Made by a program: the position numbers and the translations under genes | Part shown: positions 10,112-19,054 of the stretch, in pieces | Position numbering within the stretch: the first letter of the stretch is position 1 | Layout of the letters: every line of letters starts with the position of its first letter | The notes under the pieces: model-generated | The model's database searches: none | The model's input: the letters and a program-made list of their open reading frames with translations, nothing else | Told to the model about the DNA's origin: nothing | From: Gonapodya prolifera JEL478 | Taxonomy: Eukaryota > Monoblepharomycota > Monoblepharidomycetes > Monoblepharidales > Gonapodyaceae | Assembly (NCBI GenBank): GCA_001574975.1 | Contig: KQ965848.1 | Span: 82,297-146,296, forward strand | Reading direction: 5' to 3' | DNA: 64,000 bases

Positions 10112-10673
10112 CTAATCTGGCAACACATTTCTGCTAAATCCAGTGTACCCATTAGCCCCACAGTCCATCTCTATCAAAGATTCGATCATCTGCGATCCCT
10201 CAAACAACACCTCATAAACAGCCACCATGTGAGTTGAAGCATAACAGACATTGTCAGTATCCTCAATCGCAAACTCCGTAATTCGCCGCGGGCGATCTTC
10301 AAATGTAAACCTCCAAGGGGTATGGCCGAACGGGCAGAGTCGAATCCACGATCCCCCCTCCATGTACCGATCCACCATTTTGTCGATCAATTCACTCTCA
10401 TCCATGTGGCTTTGGAGGGCGTGTTTGAGACTCGCGACAAATCTCCACTTCCACCCATTAAACGATAGTGCGTCAAGTCGCGCGATTCTCAACATTGGGT
10501 AAAACCGATCGATCCACTCCTGAGTTTCGTCGGCGTAAGGGTTAAAGTTTCGAGGGATATTGAAATCGTGAAATGAGAGCTGAAGGAGATGCAACACTTC
10601 GCTCTTGTGGAAGTGTTTTAAAAGTCTTTGTGAAATATTGAATGATGCGCTCGATATTTGCTTGAGTTGACAT
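10112..10673 (-). pseudogene. Unknown virus-block protein with one frameshift
   Basis: The ATG at 10673 begins MSTQANIERIIQYFTKTFKT; the frame then needs a one-base shift near 10605 (a CC pair) to pass into a 161-residue frame that is rich in aromatic residues (WIDRFYPMLRIARLDALSFN, GWKWRFVASLKHALQ, GGSWIRLCPFGHTPWRF) and ends at 10112. I do not recognise a family. Orientation and spacing match the neighbouring viral genes, and a perfect hairpin sits just beyond its stop. Total about 185 residues if the shift is an error. Function not assignable. Confidence 0.5.
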
Positions 10674-10908
10674 TGGCGCGCATTTTTTTACTGATCTTGG
10701 GTCTCTCAGTTGATACCAAAGTTGGTGGATAGCAATCACAACAGCCCCAAGCCATACCAACGACCGTGAAATGTATTCACTATACGTTTCAAACCAACAT
10801 ACGTTTTAAACACACCCGTCAATTGAAGTACGAGATTCTGGATGGAAGCGCTTGTGGCGGCTTGACGTGCGCTTTGTTTCCTACAGGAGTGGGGACAAGG
10901 AGTACGAG

Positions 10909-11984
10909 ATGATCAAAAAAACAGCTTACGGACGCGTACGATAGCTCCCGTACAATACCCTACACTCTTTACAATCTCCTCAACAAAAGAGAGCACACGA
11001 ACGCGTCTTTTGTGTTGTCCAAACACGCATCAATCCGCGTCGTTCCATCACGCGGGTTTATGCGGTACCGAATCGTATTCAAGCTGCGCAACATGTGGAA
11101 GGGTGACATAATCTTCGATGTAAATCGTACCACTGGTATCGTTCAAAATGTGGGCGAGGACGCGTATCAAAGATGTGTTGAGGTAGTGTCTCGGACGCAA
11201 ACTGAAGTAGCCTTCGATGGAGGGATTACTGTGGTAAACAATATTGCTCGCAAGTACACGTCCGCCGTTGCCTCGTACGGGGGTTGCTATTTTGCGTAAA
11301 GATGAAGAAGAATGGAGCGCACTTTATGTGAGGAGAAAACACACCTTGGCATTTTCAGACGCCGTGAGGGGGCGGTACTGGCACAAATCAGTGGACGAAG
11401 TTATGCGCATATATTTACAGGAGATGACAGAGTTTGAGAGAAACATGTTTCTCTCAAGCACCTTTGAAGCCATGAGGTCTTTCTTGTGGAGCGGTAAGCG
11501 AAACGACCCGAGACGAAGGGACTATATAAAGGCCAAGGCAAAGTTTGAGCAGCTGGATATCTGCAAACTTTCGGAGCATGCACGTGCGATTAAAGAGTCC
11601 ACACATCCACCGCTTTATGAGCAAACAGAGCTGGAGCTACCCAAAGGCAGAAAGTTGAGTCTGACAGCGACACCTCTCGAGTGCGCGAAGCGAGAGTTGT
11701 TTGAAGAGACGGGAATATCGGCAAATGATGTCGTGTTTGCGACAGATGTGCCTCCGCTTGCGGAGTTGTTTACAGCTTCAAATGGTGTACTATACAAGCA
11801 CGTTTTCTACATTGCATATGCAAGGAATCCGGACAGAATAAGGGCATTTGCGCATGATATGGACGAAATAAGTGAGGTCTTGTGGGTACCCTTGAAGGAC
11901 GGGCGCGCAAACGGATCTTTGTTTAGGCATTACGACGATTATAAACGAGCTACTTTGTCGAAACTGCTTAATGTGGTCACTTGA
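10909..11984 (+). pseudogene. NUDIX hydrolase of the viral mRNA-decapping type (frameshifted), with an upstream unassigned domain
   Basis: Enzymes of this group (poxvirus D9/D10, ASFV g5R-like, mimivirus L375-like) remove the 5' cap of mRNA to shut down host and turn over viral transcripts. Visible here: VRRKHTLAFSDAVRGRY at about 11327-11377, matching the conserved segment ahead of the catalytic helix, and the Nudix box GRKLSLTATPLECAKRELFEETGI near 11647-11715. The RE-x2-EE core is kept, but the box is one residue longer than canonical and the first Glu is replaced by Thr or Ala, so activity is doubtful. The N-terminal part (11012-11299) is in another frame; the switch falls in the GGGGG run at 11279-11283. 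A further switch in the seven-A run at 10915-10921 would connect to the ATG at 10909. Whether the upstream 100 residues belong to the same protein is uncertain. Confidence 0.65.
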
Positions 11985-12807
11985 ATGGAGATCCGGATAA
12001 ATCATCTCCACCAGTCCCGAGCATCCTGCTCCCAAAGCCATTGATGTCGAAATCAGAGTATGCAGAGGACTGCAGTCCGTTGAGGTTTTGGCGAGAAGCG
12101 TAAACCCCCTTCATTTCGTCGTCTGTCGGTGCGTACTTTCCATATACTGAGCGCGGATGCTATCAATTCGCGGTTTGACGCCATTTAGACCATCTCTCGT
12201 GATTCCAAACTTGTACTTGTTCAGTTCGTACACTTTTCGAGCCTCTCGCTCTGTCTCGTTTTGTGGTCGCCACGAAGTAATTACATTTGCTTTGCTCATA
12301 TCGTGCTCTTCTTCCGGTATCGCAGAAGCGTCCGTGACCTCGCGCGCGTTTCTGGCCTTCCATTCGCGCTCAAACTCTTCGCGGGTCTTGCCGCCAAACC
12401 GCGCATCGACAATTGGCAGGGTTCACCACTCCGCCGCCCCCAACTCCACTACCGCCAGGTTCGCTGCTACTGCCAAAGGTGGTTCTCATTTCGCGATCTC
12501 TGCGCAACTCGGCAACATGCTGCCGGTAATTCTCGTGTGACTGAAGAATTCGTGTGGAAGAGTACAATTCCTGCTTGGTTTGAGTCAAGTGTCCATCAGT
12601 GTCGTTTGCAAGAAACAGCTCTCCTGAAACGCAATAAATATCGTCAAGTGTGTGTTTTGTAAGATAAAGTACCATGCCCGGCTGCCACGCGTTTAGAATG
12701 TATGGCAACGCAAGCTCGCCAATTGAAAAGACGCCTGTAGCTGTAGTGGTGTTGTCTGACGCTCTCGCGATACGTGCGACAAATACTTTTGTGCGAGGAA
12801 TTGCCAT
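11977..12807 (-). pseudogene. Unknown virus-block protein with two frameshifts
   Basis: The ATG at 12807 begins MAIPRTKVFVARIARASDN. A hydrophobic-to-mixed N-terminal half leads to a Gly/Ser-rich stretch; the frame then changes at a run of five G on the coding strand near 12415, continues through a Glu/Arg-rich segment (EREARKVYELNKYKFGITRD), and changes again near 12150 to reach a stop at 11977. About 275 residues in all. The 3' end overlaps that of the convergent NUDIX gene by a few bases. No family recognised. The conserved reading across three frames, without stops inside each part, supports a real gene disturbed by indels. Confidence 0.5.
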
Positions 12808-13367
12808 GTGCCAGATGATGCAGTTTGGGCATTTTCAGAGGATAAAAACATGTGGGTTGAGAACGCAGAAGCTTTTCTTTACAAAACTTTAAGAAATCGC
12901 ACAGAGGCAGCCACACCCATGCAAACGATTGAGACAACAAGCCAATTCCCAAACCAAGTATGTAAAGCGCAAACGCTATGCAAGACGCAAGCAGTGCAAA
13001 AGATTGGAGTTTTCTTTCAAATGTGGGGTGTGTTGTTGGGAATCTTGGATCTGCTGGGAGAGGCGCTGATGGGGGTAAAGGCGCACGTAGCGAGGATTGG
13101 TTCAAGTTTGGAATCTCTAGGTTTGATGGGCTTTTGATGGGCTTTTGCCTTGCCGCTTGCAAGCGCTTGCAAGCTTGCGTCAATGAGATGCACCTGTGAA
13201 AGAGTTTTCAGATGTTGAATCTTTTGATCAATCATGTCGAGGTACCATTTTCGTACGCCAGTATCCATCCATTCACTGTTTTCGCGCAACTCCAAAAACT
13301 GATTGATTGCCCTCAACTCGCTTTGGCCAAGCAGCTCTTGAGCCTGTTGTGGGTTTGTTTGCTCCAT
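12644..13367 (-). pseudogene. Unknown membrane-anchored virus-block protein with a frameshift
   Basis: The ATG at 13367 begins MEQTNPQQAQELLGQSELRA, a polar helical domain of about 95 residues. Coding then most likely shifts at the CCCCC run near 13074-13078 into a frame with a Pro-rich linker and one long hydrophobic segment of about 35 residues (LQSFALLASCIAFALYILGLGIG and onward), i.e. a membrane anchor near the C-terminus. The 3' end runs into the start of the next gene at 12807 and its exact stop is unclear. Family unknown; a virion membrane protein is a reasonable guess only. Confidence 0.45.
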
Positions 13368-13704
13368 GCCACTCCAAAACCCATAAAAAAGATGGATCGT
13401 TGCAAAAGGTTTCCACAACGTCAAGGGATCTCGCGGGGGGCCCTTGGGAAGTGCTGGAAACATTGCACGTTTATTGTAGGAGATTTCTATTCACACGATT
13501 ACACATCCCTCAATTACTCGAACTCGAAGAACTTTCCCCAAAGTAGGACAACTATCTGCCCTGAGAGGAAGTACTGAAATATACAACTGAAAGGCAAACT
13601 TTGATTCTTTATGCATTTACTACTGCGATTGTCCTTAGTTATGTAAACCTCTTTTAAACGTACAACCTTTGGATTTCTGCATGTCGGCAACAGAACAATC
13701 CTTT

Positions 13705-16127
13705 TTAGTTGTTGAGTCCAAAGAAACCCAAATTCGTGGTGCTTGGTGAATCAGAACCACGCTGAGCAAATGGGTTCACACTCGAAGGTGGCGGAGTTTG
13801 AAGTGAGTTGATGCCAATATTCCTTGCCGAAATGGTTCTTGGTGTTTGATTTCCACGGGCTCCACGAACATCAATTGGCCCACCCAATGATTGGGATGAA
13901 TGGTTTGTGACACTCTGAGACTGTAGATGAGATTCTGTATTGGCCAATGCTGATGCACCGCGCGGTTGAATTCTCGAAGGCACTTGGATGTTGTAAGCCG
14001 AAGGGTTTTCTGCAACAAAGTCAAATGGAAACATGCCACCGGCACCGGTTGATGATTTCATACCCTGGATTGCAAACAGGTGTACAGTATTGTGTGAAGT
14101 TTGGTAACAAATAAAGAAACAGACTGATTACTTGCCCTTGCCCAACCATCGGGGTACAATAATGCAACAAAGACAGCATCTCCAACTGACAGGGACAGTT
14201 CATCCAAGTCTGAAGCTTCAAAGTTTCCAATAGCATAAAGCTCTTTCCGGATAAGTGTAGGTGGAGGCCGAAGTCTGATCACCTCTTGCTGGAGGCGTGA
14301 GATGATGTCATCTCTGGTACCGAGTTGTGCCTGGAGATTGGCAACTTCGGCTTGCAGTTCCTGCTGAATGCGTTCAAGTGAATCATTTAATGCCGTGAGT
14401 TGCAGATTTGTCTGATGAAGAGCGGCTACTTGTTTTCGATGACCATCAGTCATTTTATCAGTGGTATCCTTCAGCTGCTTTGCTGTTTGCTGGGCCACAG
14501 ACAATTCTCTCGTCAAACTTTCTGCCCTTTCTTCGTATTCTCTGGCGCGTTGTTGCGCTTTGACTGTACTCGATTCTGCTAGTTCTGTGCGGCGTGTTGC
14601 GTTTGCCAGCTGTTGTTGGAGTCCATCTATTGTTTTCTGGAGATCTGCAACGGAAACAGAAGGGATGGGAGGTTTTTCGATGTAGGTCCCTATGTGCTGG
14701 TGTTTTGAAGAGGTGAGACATCATGATTACCAATAAATTCAGGACTCACATCCTTTTCATCATCAGAAAGAACAGTTGACGTACGAATTAACCATTACTA
14801 ACGCAAAACCACATAGGAATCTAGCTCACATGCTAAGCATTAGGGAGTGTAAAGCCAGAATAAACAGTACAATTGTCAGATAGAACACAACATAACAGGG
14901 ATGTAAAACATGGCTCACCGCCTAGATGGAAGGAAAGAAGTCGAGAAGCAATTCAGGTATTTTGGAGAAAGCAGTGAAGTGGATGCGTGATAGCTTACTC
15001 CCTGAATGTGATGGAAAACGGAATTGACACGTTCTAAATACAGCATCTGAATTAGTGAACAAACTTCTTACAGGCTTTAAATCCACAGAGCCCCATATCG
15101 CAGAGGAATGATATACATAAGTCACAATGGAAAAAGCCTTGTACAGACGACTTGCTCACATGCTATGAAAAGGACGTTTCAGTACCACCGTCACAAACAT
15201 GCAGAGGTAACTTACACCCTAATTCGTTTACGCAAGAGTGAAATAAGGTTTATTGGAAATTCTCGGTGAGTGCAATTGTATTGGGATAATTACCTCCTGA
15301 TAGAGTAGAAGCACAATAGCACAAATTGTTAAGTGAATGAACCTGACTGACTACAAGCAGCAGTGCGTACCTCCTGTCGCATAGATAATGGAGGATTTAT
15401 ATTTCAAAAGCTTAATCAAGGATGAGAACTATAATTGGCTCCGAAGCGCACCTTCTAAGTAATGGAAGGATGCGTTAGTCATGTAAATTGTATGACCTCC
15501 TCCCACACATACTTTCTAAAGGATTTTCATCGGGATCCACGACAAAAAGGTAAAGTAATGGTTTCAACAAGCACGCTGCTACTTGACCAAATGAACCTAC
15601 ACACTTGTGGAGATTGACAATTAGAAACAGGCAATTATTGATATGAGGCTGTACTTACTCGGTACTAACAACCGTACGTGAAAGAAAAGAAACAAATAGC
15701 GTGCCAAACAAGTCCATGCGTTTCTTGTCAGCATTTTGTCACAAAATCGCGCACTCTTCTTCCCTCGAGACATTCAACTCACAATCTGCAAAACGTAGAA
15801 GCAGCATCAAACACAGTCCATACGTTTCTTGTCAGCATTTTGTCATACCATCGCGCACTCTTCTTCCCTCGATGCATTCAACTCACATGCTGCAAAACGT
15901 ATGTCCGGTAGCGAATAAAATAGTTAATAATGTCGTTCACATTGCGCATGTAAGTGTTACAATTCTTACTGTCTAGAGTTTGTTGCCGAAGTTCGTTGTT
16001 TTGTATGTTGATCAAAGGATCCAATTCCCGTGAAACTAAAGAACACTCAACGCACTAGGTCGTTCATATTTGACAAAATAACTGGTCTGCAGACAAGAAG
16101 ATGACTAAGGTTCAAGATGGACTCACT
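13705..16127 (-). CDS. Coiled-coil protein with C-terminal SH3 domain, 5' part split by an array of one-codon exons
   Basis: Large exon 14132-14696: a Pro-containing linker (GTYIEKPPIPSVSVADLQK), a coiled coil of about 110 residues (DLQKTIDGLQQQLANATRR, ELQAEVANLQAQLGTRDDI and so on) and the first two thirds of an SH3 domain (NFEASDLDELSLSVGD with DGWARA). An intron (14065-14131) splits the SH3 domain; the last exon (13705-14064) supplies GMFPFDFV, the closing SH3 strand, and then a Ser/Asn/Pro-rich tail ending GFFGLNN. The joint is one base out of phase, perhaps a sequence error. This architecture suits a cortical-actin or endocytic adaptor; no specific orthologue is claimed. Upstream of 14696 the gene appears to continue as a chain of 3-nt exons (see separate entry). 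The possible first larger exon is 16127-16305, where 60 codons are open, but its phase does not match cleanly. Confidence 0.6.
14697..16126 (-). other. Array of about 17 short introns separated by single-codon exons
   Basis: On the minus strand the motif AG-NNN-GT(R)(A)(G) recurs 16 times, plus once with 6 nt, at regular 55-118 nt spacing. Exon positions: TGC 16052-16054, ACA 15970-15972, CAT 15887-15889, ATT 15783-15785, TACCGA 15659-15664, TGT 15601-15603, AAA 15513-15515, AAG 15452-15454, GAG 15371-15373, GAG 15294-15296, GGT 15216-15218, CAT 15160-15162, CCT 15072-15074, GGA 14999-15001, GCG 14919-14921, CAT 14830-14832, GAT 14750-14752. Donors are mostly consensus (GTGAGT, GTAAGT, GTGAGC, GTAAGA, GTAAGC); weaker ones are GTTGAG at 16051 and GTAATT at 15293. 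Acceptors are mostly TAG or CAG; AAG occurs at 15604-15605, 15075-15076 and 14753-14754. Read as codons they give no stop and match the frame of the exon starting at 14696. No transcript evidence is available. Confidence 0.6.
15709..15900 (-). repeat. Tandem duplicate of an intron-plus-codon unit
   Basis: 15709-15796 and 15813-15900 are near-identical (about 88 nt; a handful of substitutions, notably around the exon codon ATT/CAT). Each copy contains the end of one intron, a 3-nt exon and the donor GTGAGTTGAATG of the next intron. This is direct evidence that at least one intron-plus-codon unit arose by segmental duplication. Confidence 0.8.
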
Positions 16128-16569
16128 TGCTTTGATGGAGGAGTATTCCGGGTTCGCAAAGGATTGCCAAGAGAGAATCGTGGCCATCGGGAATCATTAC
16201 TTTTCTCAAAGCTGGGGTGCAATCGTAATCGATAACAAAAAAACACACCGGCATTCTGTATGTGGTTTCGATGTGGCTGGCGAAAGACTGAGGTCCAACC
16301 AACAATGGATCAAAGGGAGCAGCCCAGCACCTTATCTCAACTTTTGATATATGTAGGAGTGTAGCGGTGGTGATTTTGCCGTTCGATGGTAATAAATGTT
16401 CGTTTCCGTTCGTTCACCTGCCCTAAGTCGGGCCGCCTGAGACGACTGTGGTCACATCCTTTGACATGGGTGATTCTCCCCAGACAGAGGACTTGAGAAC
16501 TCTGAAATATATCTACAGAATCTAAACGAAATCATCCAGTCCCAAAACGAGCCCCAACGCGTGGATCAT
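16128..16569. other. Open frames on both strands, nothing recognised
   Basis: The minus strand is open 16123-16305 (possible 5' exon of the SH3 gene, ending at a GTGAGT donor at 16126). The plus strand is open 16117-16347 with an ATG. Neither product resembles a family I know; 16350-16569 shows nothing. Confidence 0.3.
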
Positions 16570-16710
16570 TCAAGCAAACCGTGCTCTTCTTACTGCGTGA
16601 CGAAGCATTTGCTCCGCCTTCTTTCTTCTCAGATCTGCGACAAGACAATCAAACTCTTTGATGTCTTGTTCTACTTCAAGAGCTGTGAAAATAGGGGCAT
16701 TGGCAGCCAT
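16570..16710 (-). CDS. Small virus-block protein of 46 residues
   Basis: The ATG at 16710 gives MAANAPIFTALEVEQDIKEF followed by a Lys/Arg-rich C-terminal helix ending RRARFA. Compact, intronless, on the same strand as and just downstream of the DUF5767-like gene. It resembles the short basic or helical proteins common in giant-virus genomes only in a general way; unrecognised. The start is chosen as the first ATG of a plausible-looking frame; an upstream Met near 16773 is possible. Confidence 0.35.
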   Translation of the reverse strand: MAANAPIFTALEVEQDIKEFDCLVADLRRKKAEQMLRHAVRRARFA

Positions 16711-16836
16711 CTTTTGTGAAGTGTTTTGATCTTGAATAATATTCCAATTTGGATCGTGGTTACAGCTCTTCAATGCGCGCCTCTTCCACAGCTATTTGAT
16801 CTAACCCAATTGGAACAATATGTAGAGATGATAAAA

Positions 16837-18381
16837 CTACGTCATCGTCAAACAATAAAGAATCAAGCGTTTCTGGCTCTTGGCGCGGAACCACTGCCAC
16901 ACGCCTCGCACCTCGACCACCACCACCACCAAAACCTCTTCCGCGAGCTCTGCCCGAGCCACGACCTCTCGAGCAGCGCTGGTTTTGTCCACTGCCGCGC
17001 CCGCGCGCGAGTGTTGGCTCGCGAGGACCAAATAATAGGTATTTTGCACGTGCTGAAGAGGTGCTTGCTTATCTCGCTCAAAACCTCTACTCTTGCTACT
17101 CCTCTCTTTCTTTTGACTGCGGCCATCTTTGCTAGAATCAGTTGTAACAACCGAAGAACCGCTTTCAGTTGGTTCCGCCATCAAAGAGCTACCATCTTCG
17201 TTGTCAATAGTGCTCAATATATCAGAATACTCGTTTTCAGAGCCTTCCGAGCTCTCTACGTGGACAGATGGAGGTCTTTGTTGAGCGGCCGCCTGCCATT
17301 GATTCATGCCTTTCATGACCTCTTCAAGAGAGGGTGCTTGTCTTGAATATGCGTTATCGTGCAAACTCTCTCTCGCATTACTTGTTCGGTATTGATCATT
17401 AGTACTATTGAATCCAGACGACCCCTTGACGATTTGAGGTAAAGAGTGCGGCGGTGGCTGTTGTAAAGGACCGGCCTTTTGAGGAACCTGGCGATTTTGG
17501 CCAAGATTTGGCATTGTTGGTAAATTAGGATATTGCTGCTGCTGCTGCTGCTGCTGTTGGTGGTGGTGGTTTTGGGATTGTTGTTGTGCCGGGTTTCCAG
17601 TGGGTTGGTGAGCATGTTCCTTCATCGCGGATTCTGCCAGTTTGGTCGCCGAATGGTAGCCCGCGGCGCTCCCAATCGTGAGGAGCAATAATTGGCTTTT
17701 GGGCGACAGATTTGTAAGTTGGTGGACGTGCTTCTTGTAAATATTGAGCAACGGGATGTCATACTTTTTGTCTTCTTGGACGTCTACCAGCATCTTGCTC
17801 GACCACCCTTTGAGCTTCACATCAAACACTTTTTGGCGCATGGCAATATGCTCAAACACGGACACTGCGCCAAGAAACACTTGTCTTGACATGTCCAGTC
17901 CATCGTCGAAAATTTGCTCATGCTGCAGTCTTTTGAGCTCCCCCGCAAGCACTTCTGTGGGTGTGGAATAGTCCAAAGGAACGGATGTTTGAGATTTTTC
18001 GTCGTTGAGCAGGATTTTGAGCTGGTACAGAAGCTCTGCCCTTATCTGCAGTTCCTCATTTTGAGAAAGCTCGCGCTTTGGCTGAATTGGCGGCACTCCT
18101 TGAGAAGTGTTTATTTTGGGCTGTTGCAGAGGCGGCCCGGAGGAGGGCTGCTGATTGGGCGGTCGCAAATGTGTCGAGGCCAGCTGCGGGATGCGCGAAG
18201 ACTGGCAGTGGCAATGTTTGTGTTTGTTTGGCGATGCGCCGCTTTCTGTGCCAGACAAACTCGATTCTGAATCGCTCGACGAATCGCTTGTTTCAGAGGA
18301 TACCGAGGAGGCAAAGCTTGGTACCGGGGACCGTTTTCTGTAAAGTGCTTTCGATACAAGAGGAGTCGGATGAGCAAACAT
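16837..18381 (-). CDS. DUF5767-like giant-virus protein
   Basis: The ATG at 18381 opens an intact frame of 514 codons. Layout: Ser-rich acidic N-terminus (residues 20-50), Pro/Gln linker, then a core at about residues 105-250 (LLYQLKILLNDE, EVLAGELKRLQHEQ, RQVFLGAVSVFEHI, FDVKLKGWSSKMLVDVQED, LLLLTIGSAAGYH) that matches the general pattern of DUF5767 (the helical domain ending in a small Gly/Ala-rich segment) found widely in nucleocytoplasmic large DNA viruses. A His/Gln run is encoded by repeated CAG codons near 17530-17570. In the last 65 codons (before 17030) the frame reads as Val/Ala-rich low complexity, while another frame of the same DNA gives a Gly/Arg-rich RGG tail followed by an acidic end, the type of tail these proteins often carry; a frameshift near 17030 is therefore likely. 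Role unknown; a structural or packaging part is sometimes supposed. Confidence 0.7.
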   Translation of the reverse strand: MFAHPTPLVSKALYRKRSPVPSFASSVSSETSDSSSDSESSLSGTESGASPNKHKHCHCQSSRIPQLASTHLRPPNQQPSSGPPLQQPKINTSQGVPPIQPKRELSQNEELQIRAELLYQLKILLNDEKSQTSVPLDYSTPTEVLAGELKRLQHEQIFDDGLDMSRQVFLGAVSVFEHIAMRQKVFDVKLKGWSSKMLVDVQEDKKYDIPLLNIYKKHVHQLTNLSPKSQLLLLTIGSAAGYHSATKLAESAMKEHAHQPTGNPAQQQSQNHHHQQQQQQQQQYPNLPTMPNLGQNRQVPQKAGPLQQPPPHSLPQIVKGSSGFNSTNDQYRTSNARESLHDNAYSRQAPSLEEVMKGMNQWQAAAQQRPPSVHVESSEGSENEYSDILSTIDNEDGSSLMAEPTESGSSVVTTDSSKDGRSQKKERSSKSRGFERDKQAPLQHVQNTYYLVLASQHSRAGAAVDKTSAAREVVARAELAEEVLVVVVVEVRGVWQWFRAKSQKRLILYCLTMT

Positions 18382-19054
18382 GTTGGCTGCGGTTCAGATA
18401 CGTGGTGGAGCCGTATTGGACCGAAGGCGAGAAGACAAAATCGAGGTGGGTTCGATTCCAGAGAGAAGACAAGAGCGATAGACGGATCCAGAAGATGAGT
18501 CTTGAAGTGGTGCCGTGATGGAGGAGTGGTCTGCGTCGCTGTCAGACCTAGCCGGGAGCGCCAAATGTCAGGGGGAATGGGCGAGGGTGGCTGGGTGAGT
18601 ACGAGAGTGAACCGAGAGAGGGAGATCCGAGAGGTCACGCCAAGTGACTGGAGAGACGAGCGAGACGAGGGGAACGAGATGAGCGAGCGAGGGTGAGGAT
18701 CGAAGTTGGAACTTATTTTGTAGCAGTTTACATTCATTTATAAATCGCAAGATTCTAGTTTACGCTAAGAGGGTGAAGTCCAACTGCTGGGTGAAGTCCA
18801 AAAGCTTCCGGATTTGATGAAAAGTGGTGCCAAAGGTTGGCCACAGCAACTTGCGAGGGAGCTCGCCCAAGCCCCTCGCAACAACCCTAAAACTTCCATA
18901 AAAATAAAAGTAAACATTAGTATCGCTTTCATGATACAGACGGAAAGACAACGAATATCTCGCAATTGACGTCACTTGTATAAGTTGGTGTTTTGGTACA
19001 AACGAAAGACATTCATCGAAGAGACATCCAAAAGACCATGACTTTCAAGCTCAC
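18382..19054 (-). other. No firm gene; a possible 3' exon at 18760-18975
   Basis: 18382-18750 has open frames on both strands without recognisable content. The minus-strand frame 18760-18975 (YSLSFRLYHESDTNVYFYFY to LDFTLLA) follows an AAG acceptor-like site near 18977 and could be a last exon of the membrane-protein gene to its right, but the phase after the preceding exon produces a stop. Confidence 0.25.

Larger units (their letters stand above)
4921..13370. mobile_element. Endogenised giant-virus (NCLDV-like) segment, block 1
   Basis: About 8.4 kb of closely packed, intronless genes lying between intron-bearing cellular genes. Contents point to a nucleocytoplasmic large DNA virus: tail-fibre-like repeat protein with S74 chaperone end, class II ribonucleotide reductase, a NUDIX hydrolase of the viral decapping type, an F-box fragment and small membrane proteins. 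A DUF5767-like gene follows at 16.8 kb. Most frames are broken by single-base indels in homopolymers, and a few by nonsense codons. No major capsid protein, ATPase or polymerase is present, so this is a fragment. Exact borders are not visible; no target-site duplication was found. Confidence 0.7.

Noticed and set aside
14697-16126. CRISPR-like or simple satellite array
   Set aside because: The units are not conserved in sequence (except one duplicate); only the splice-site-like junctions recur, so a repeat-spacer array does not explain it.
18440-18470. B-box-like GGTTCGATTCC
   Set aside because: The stem has mismatches and no other tRNA arm is found.
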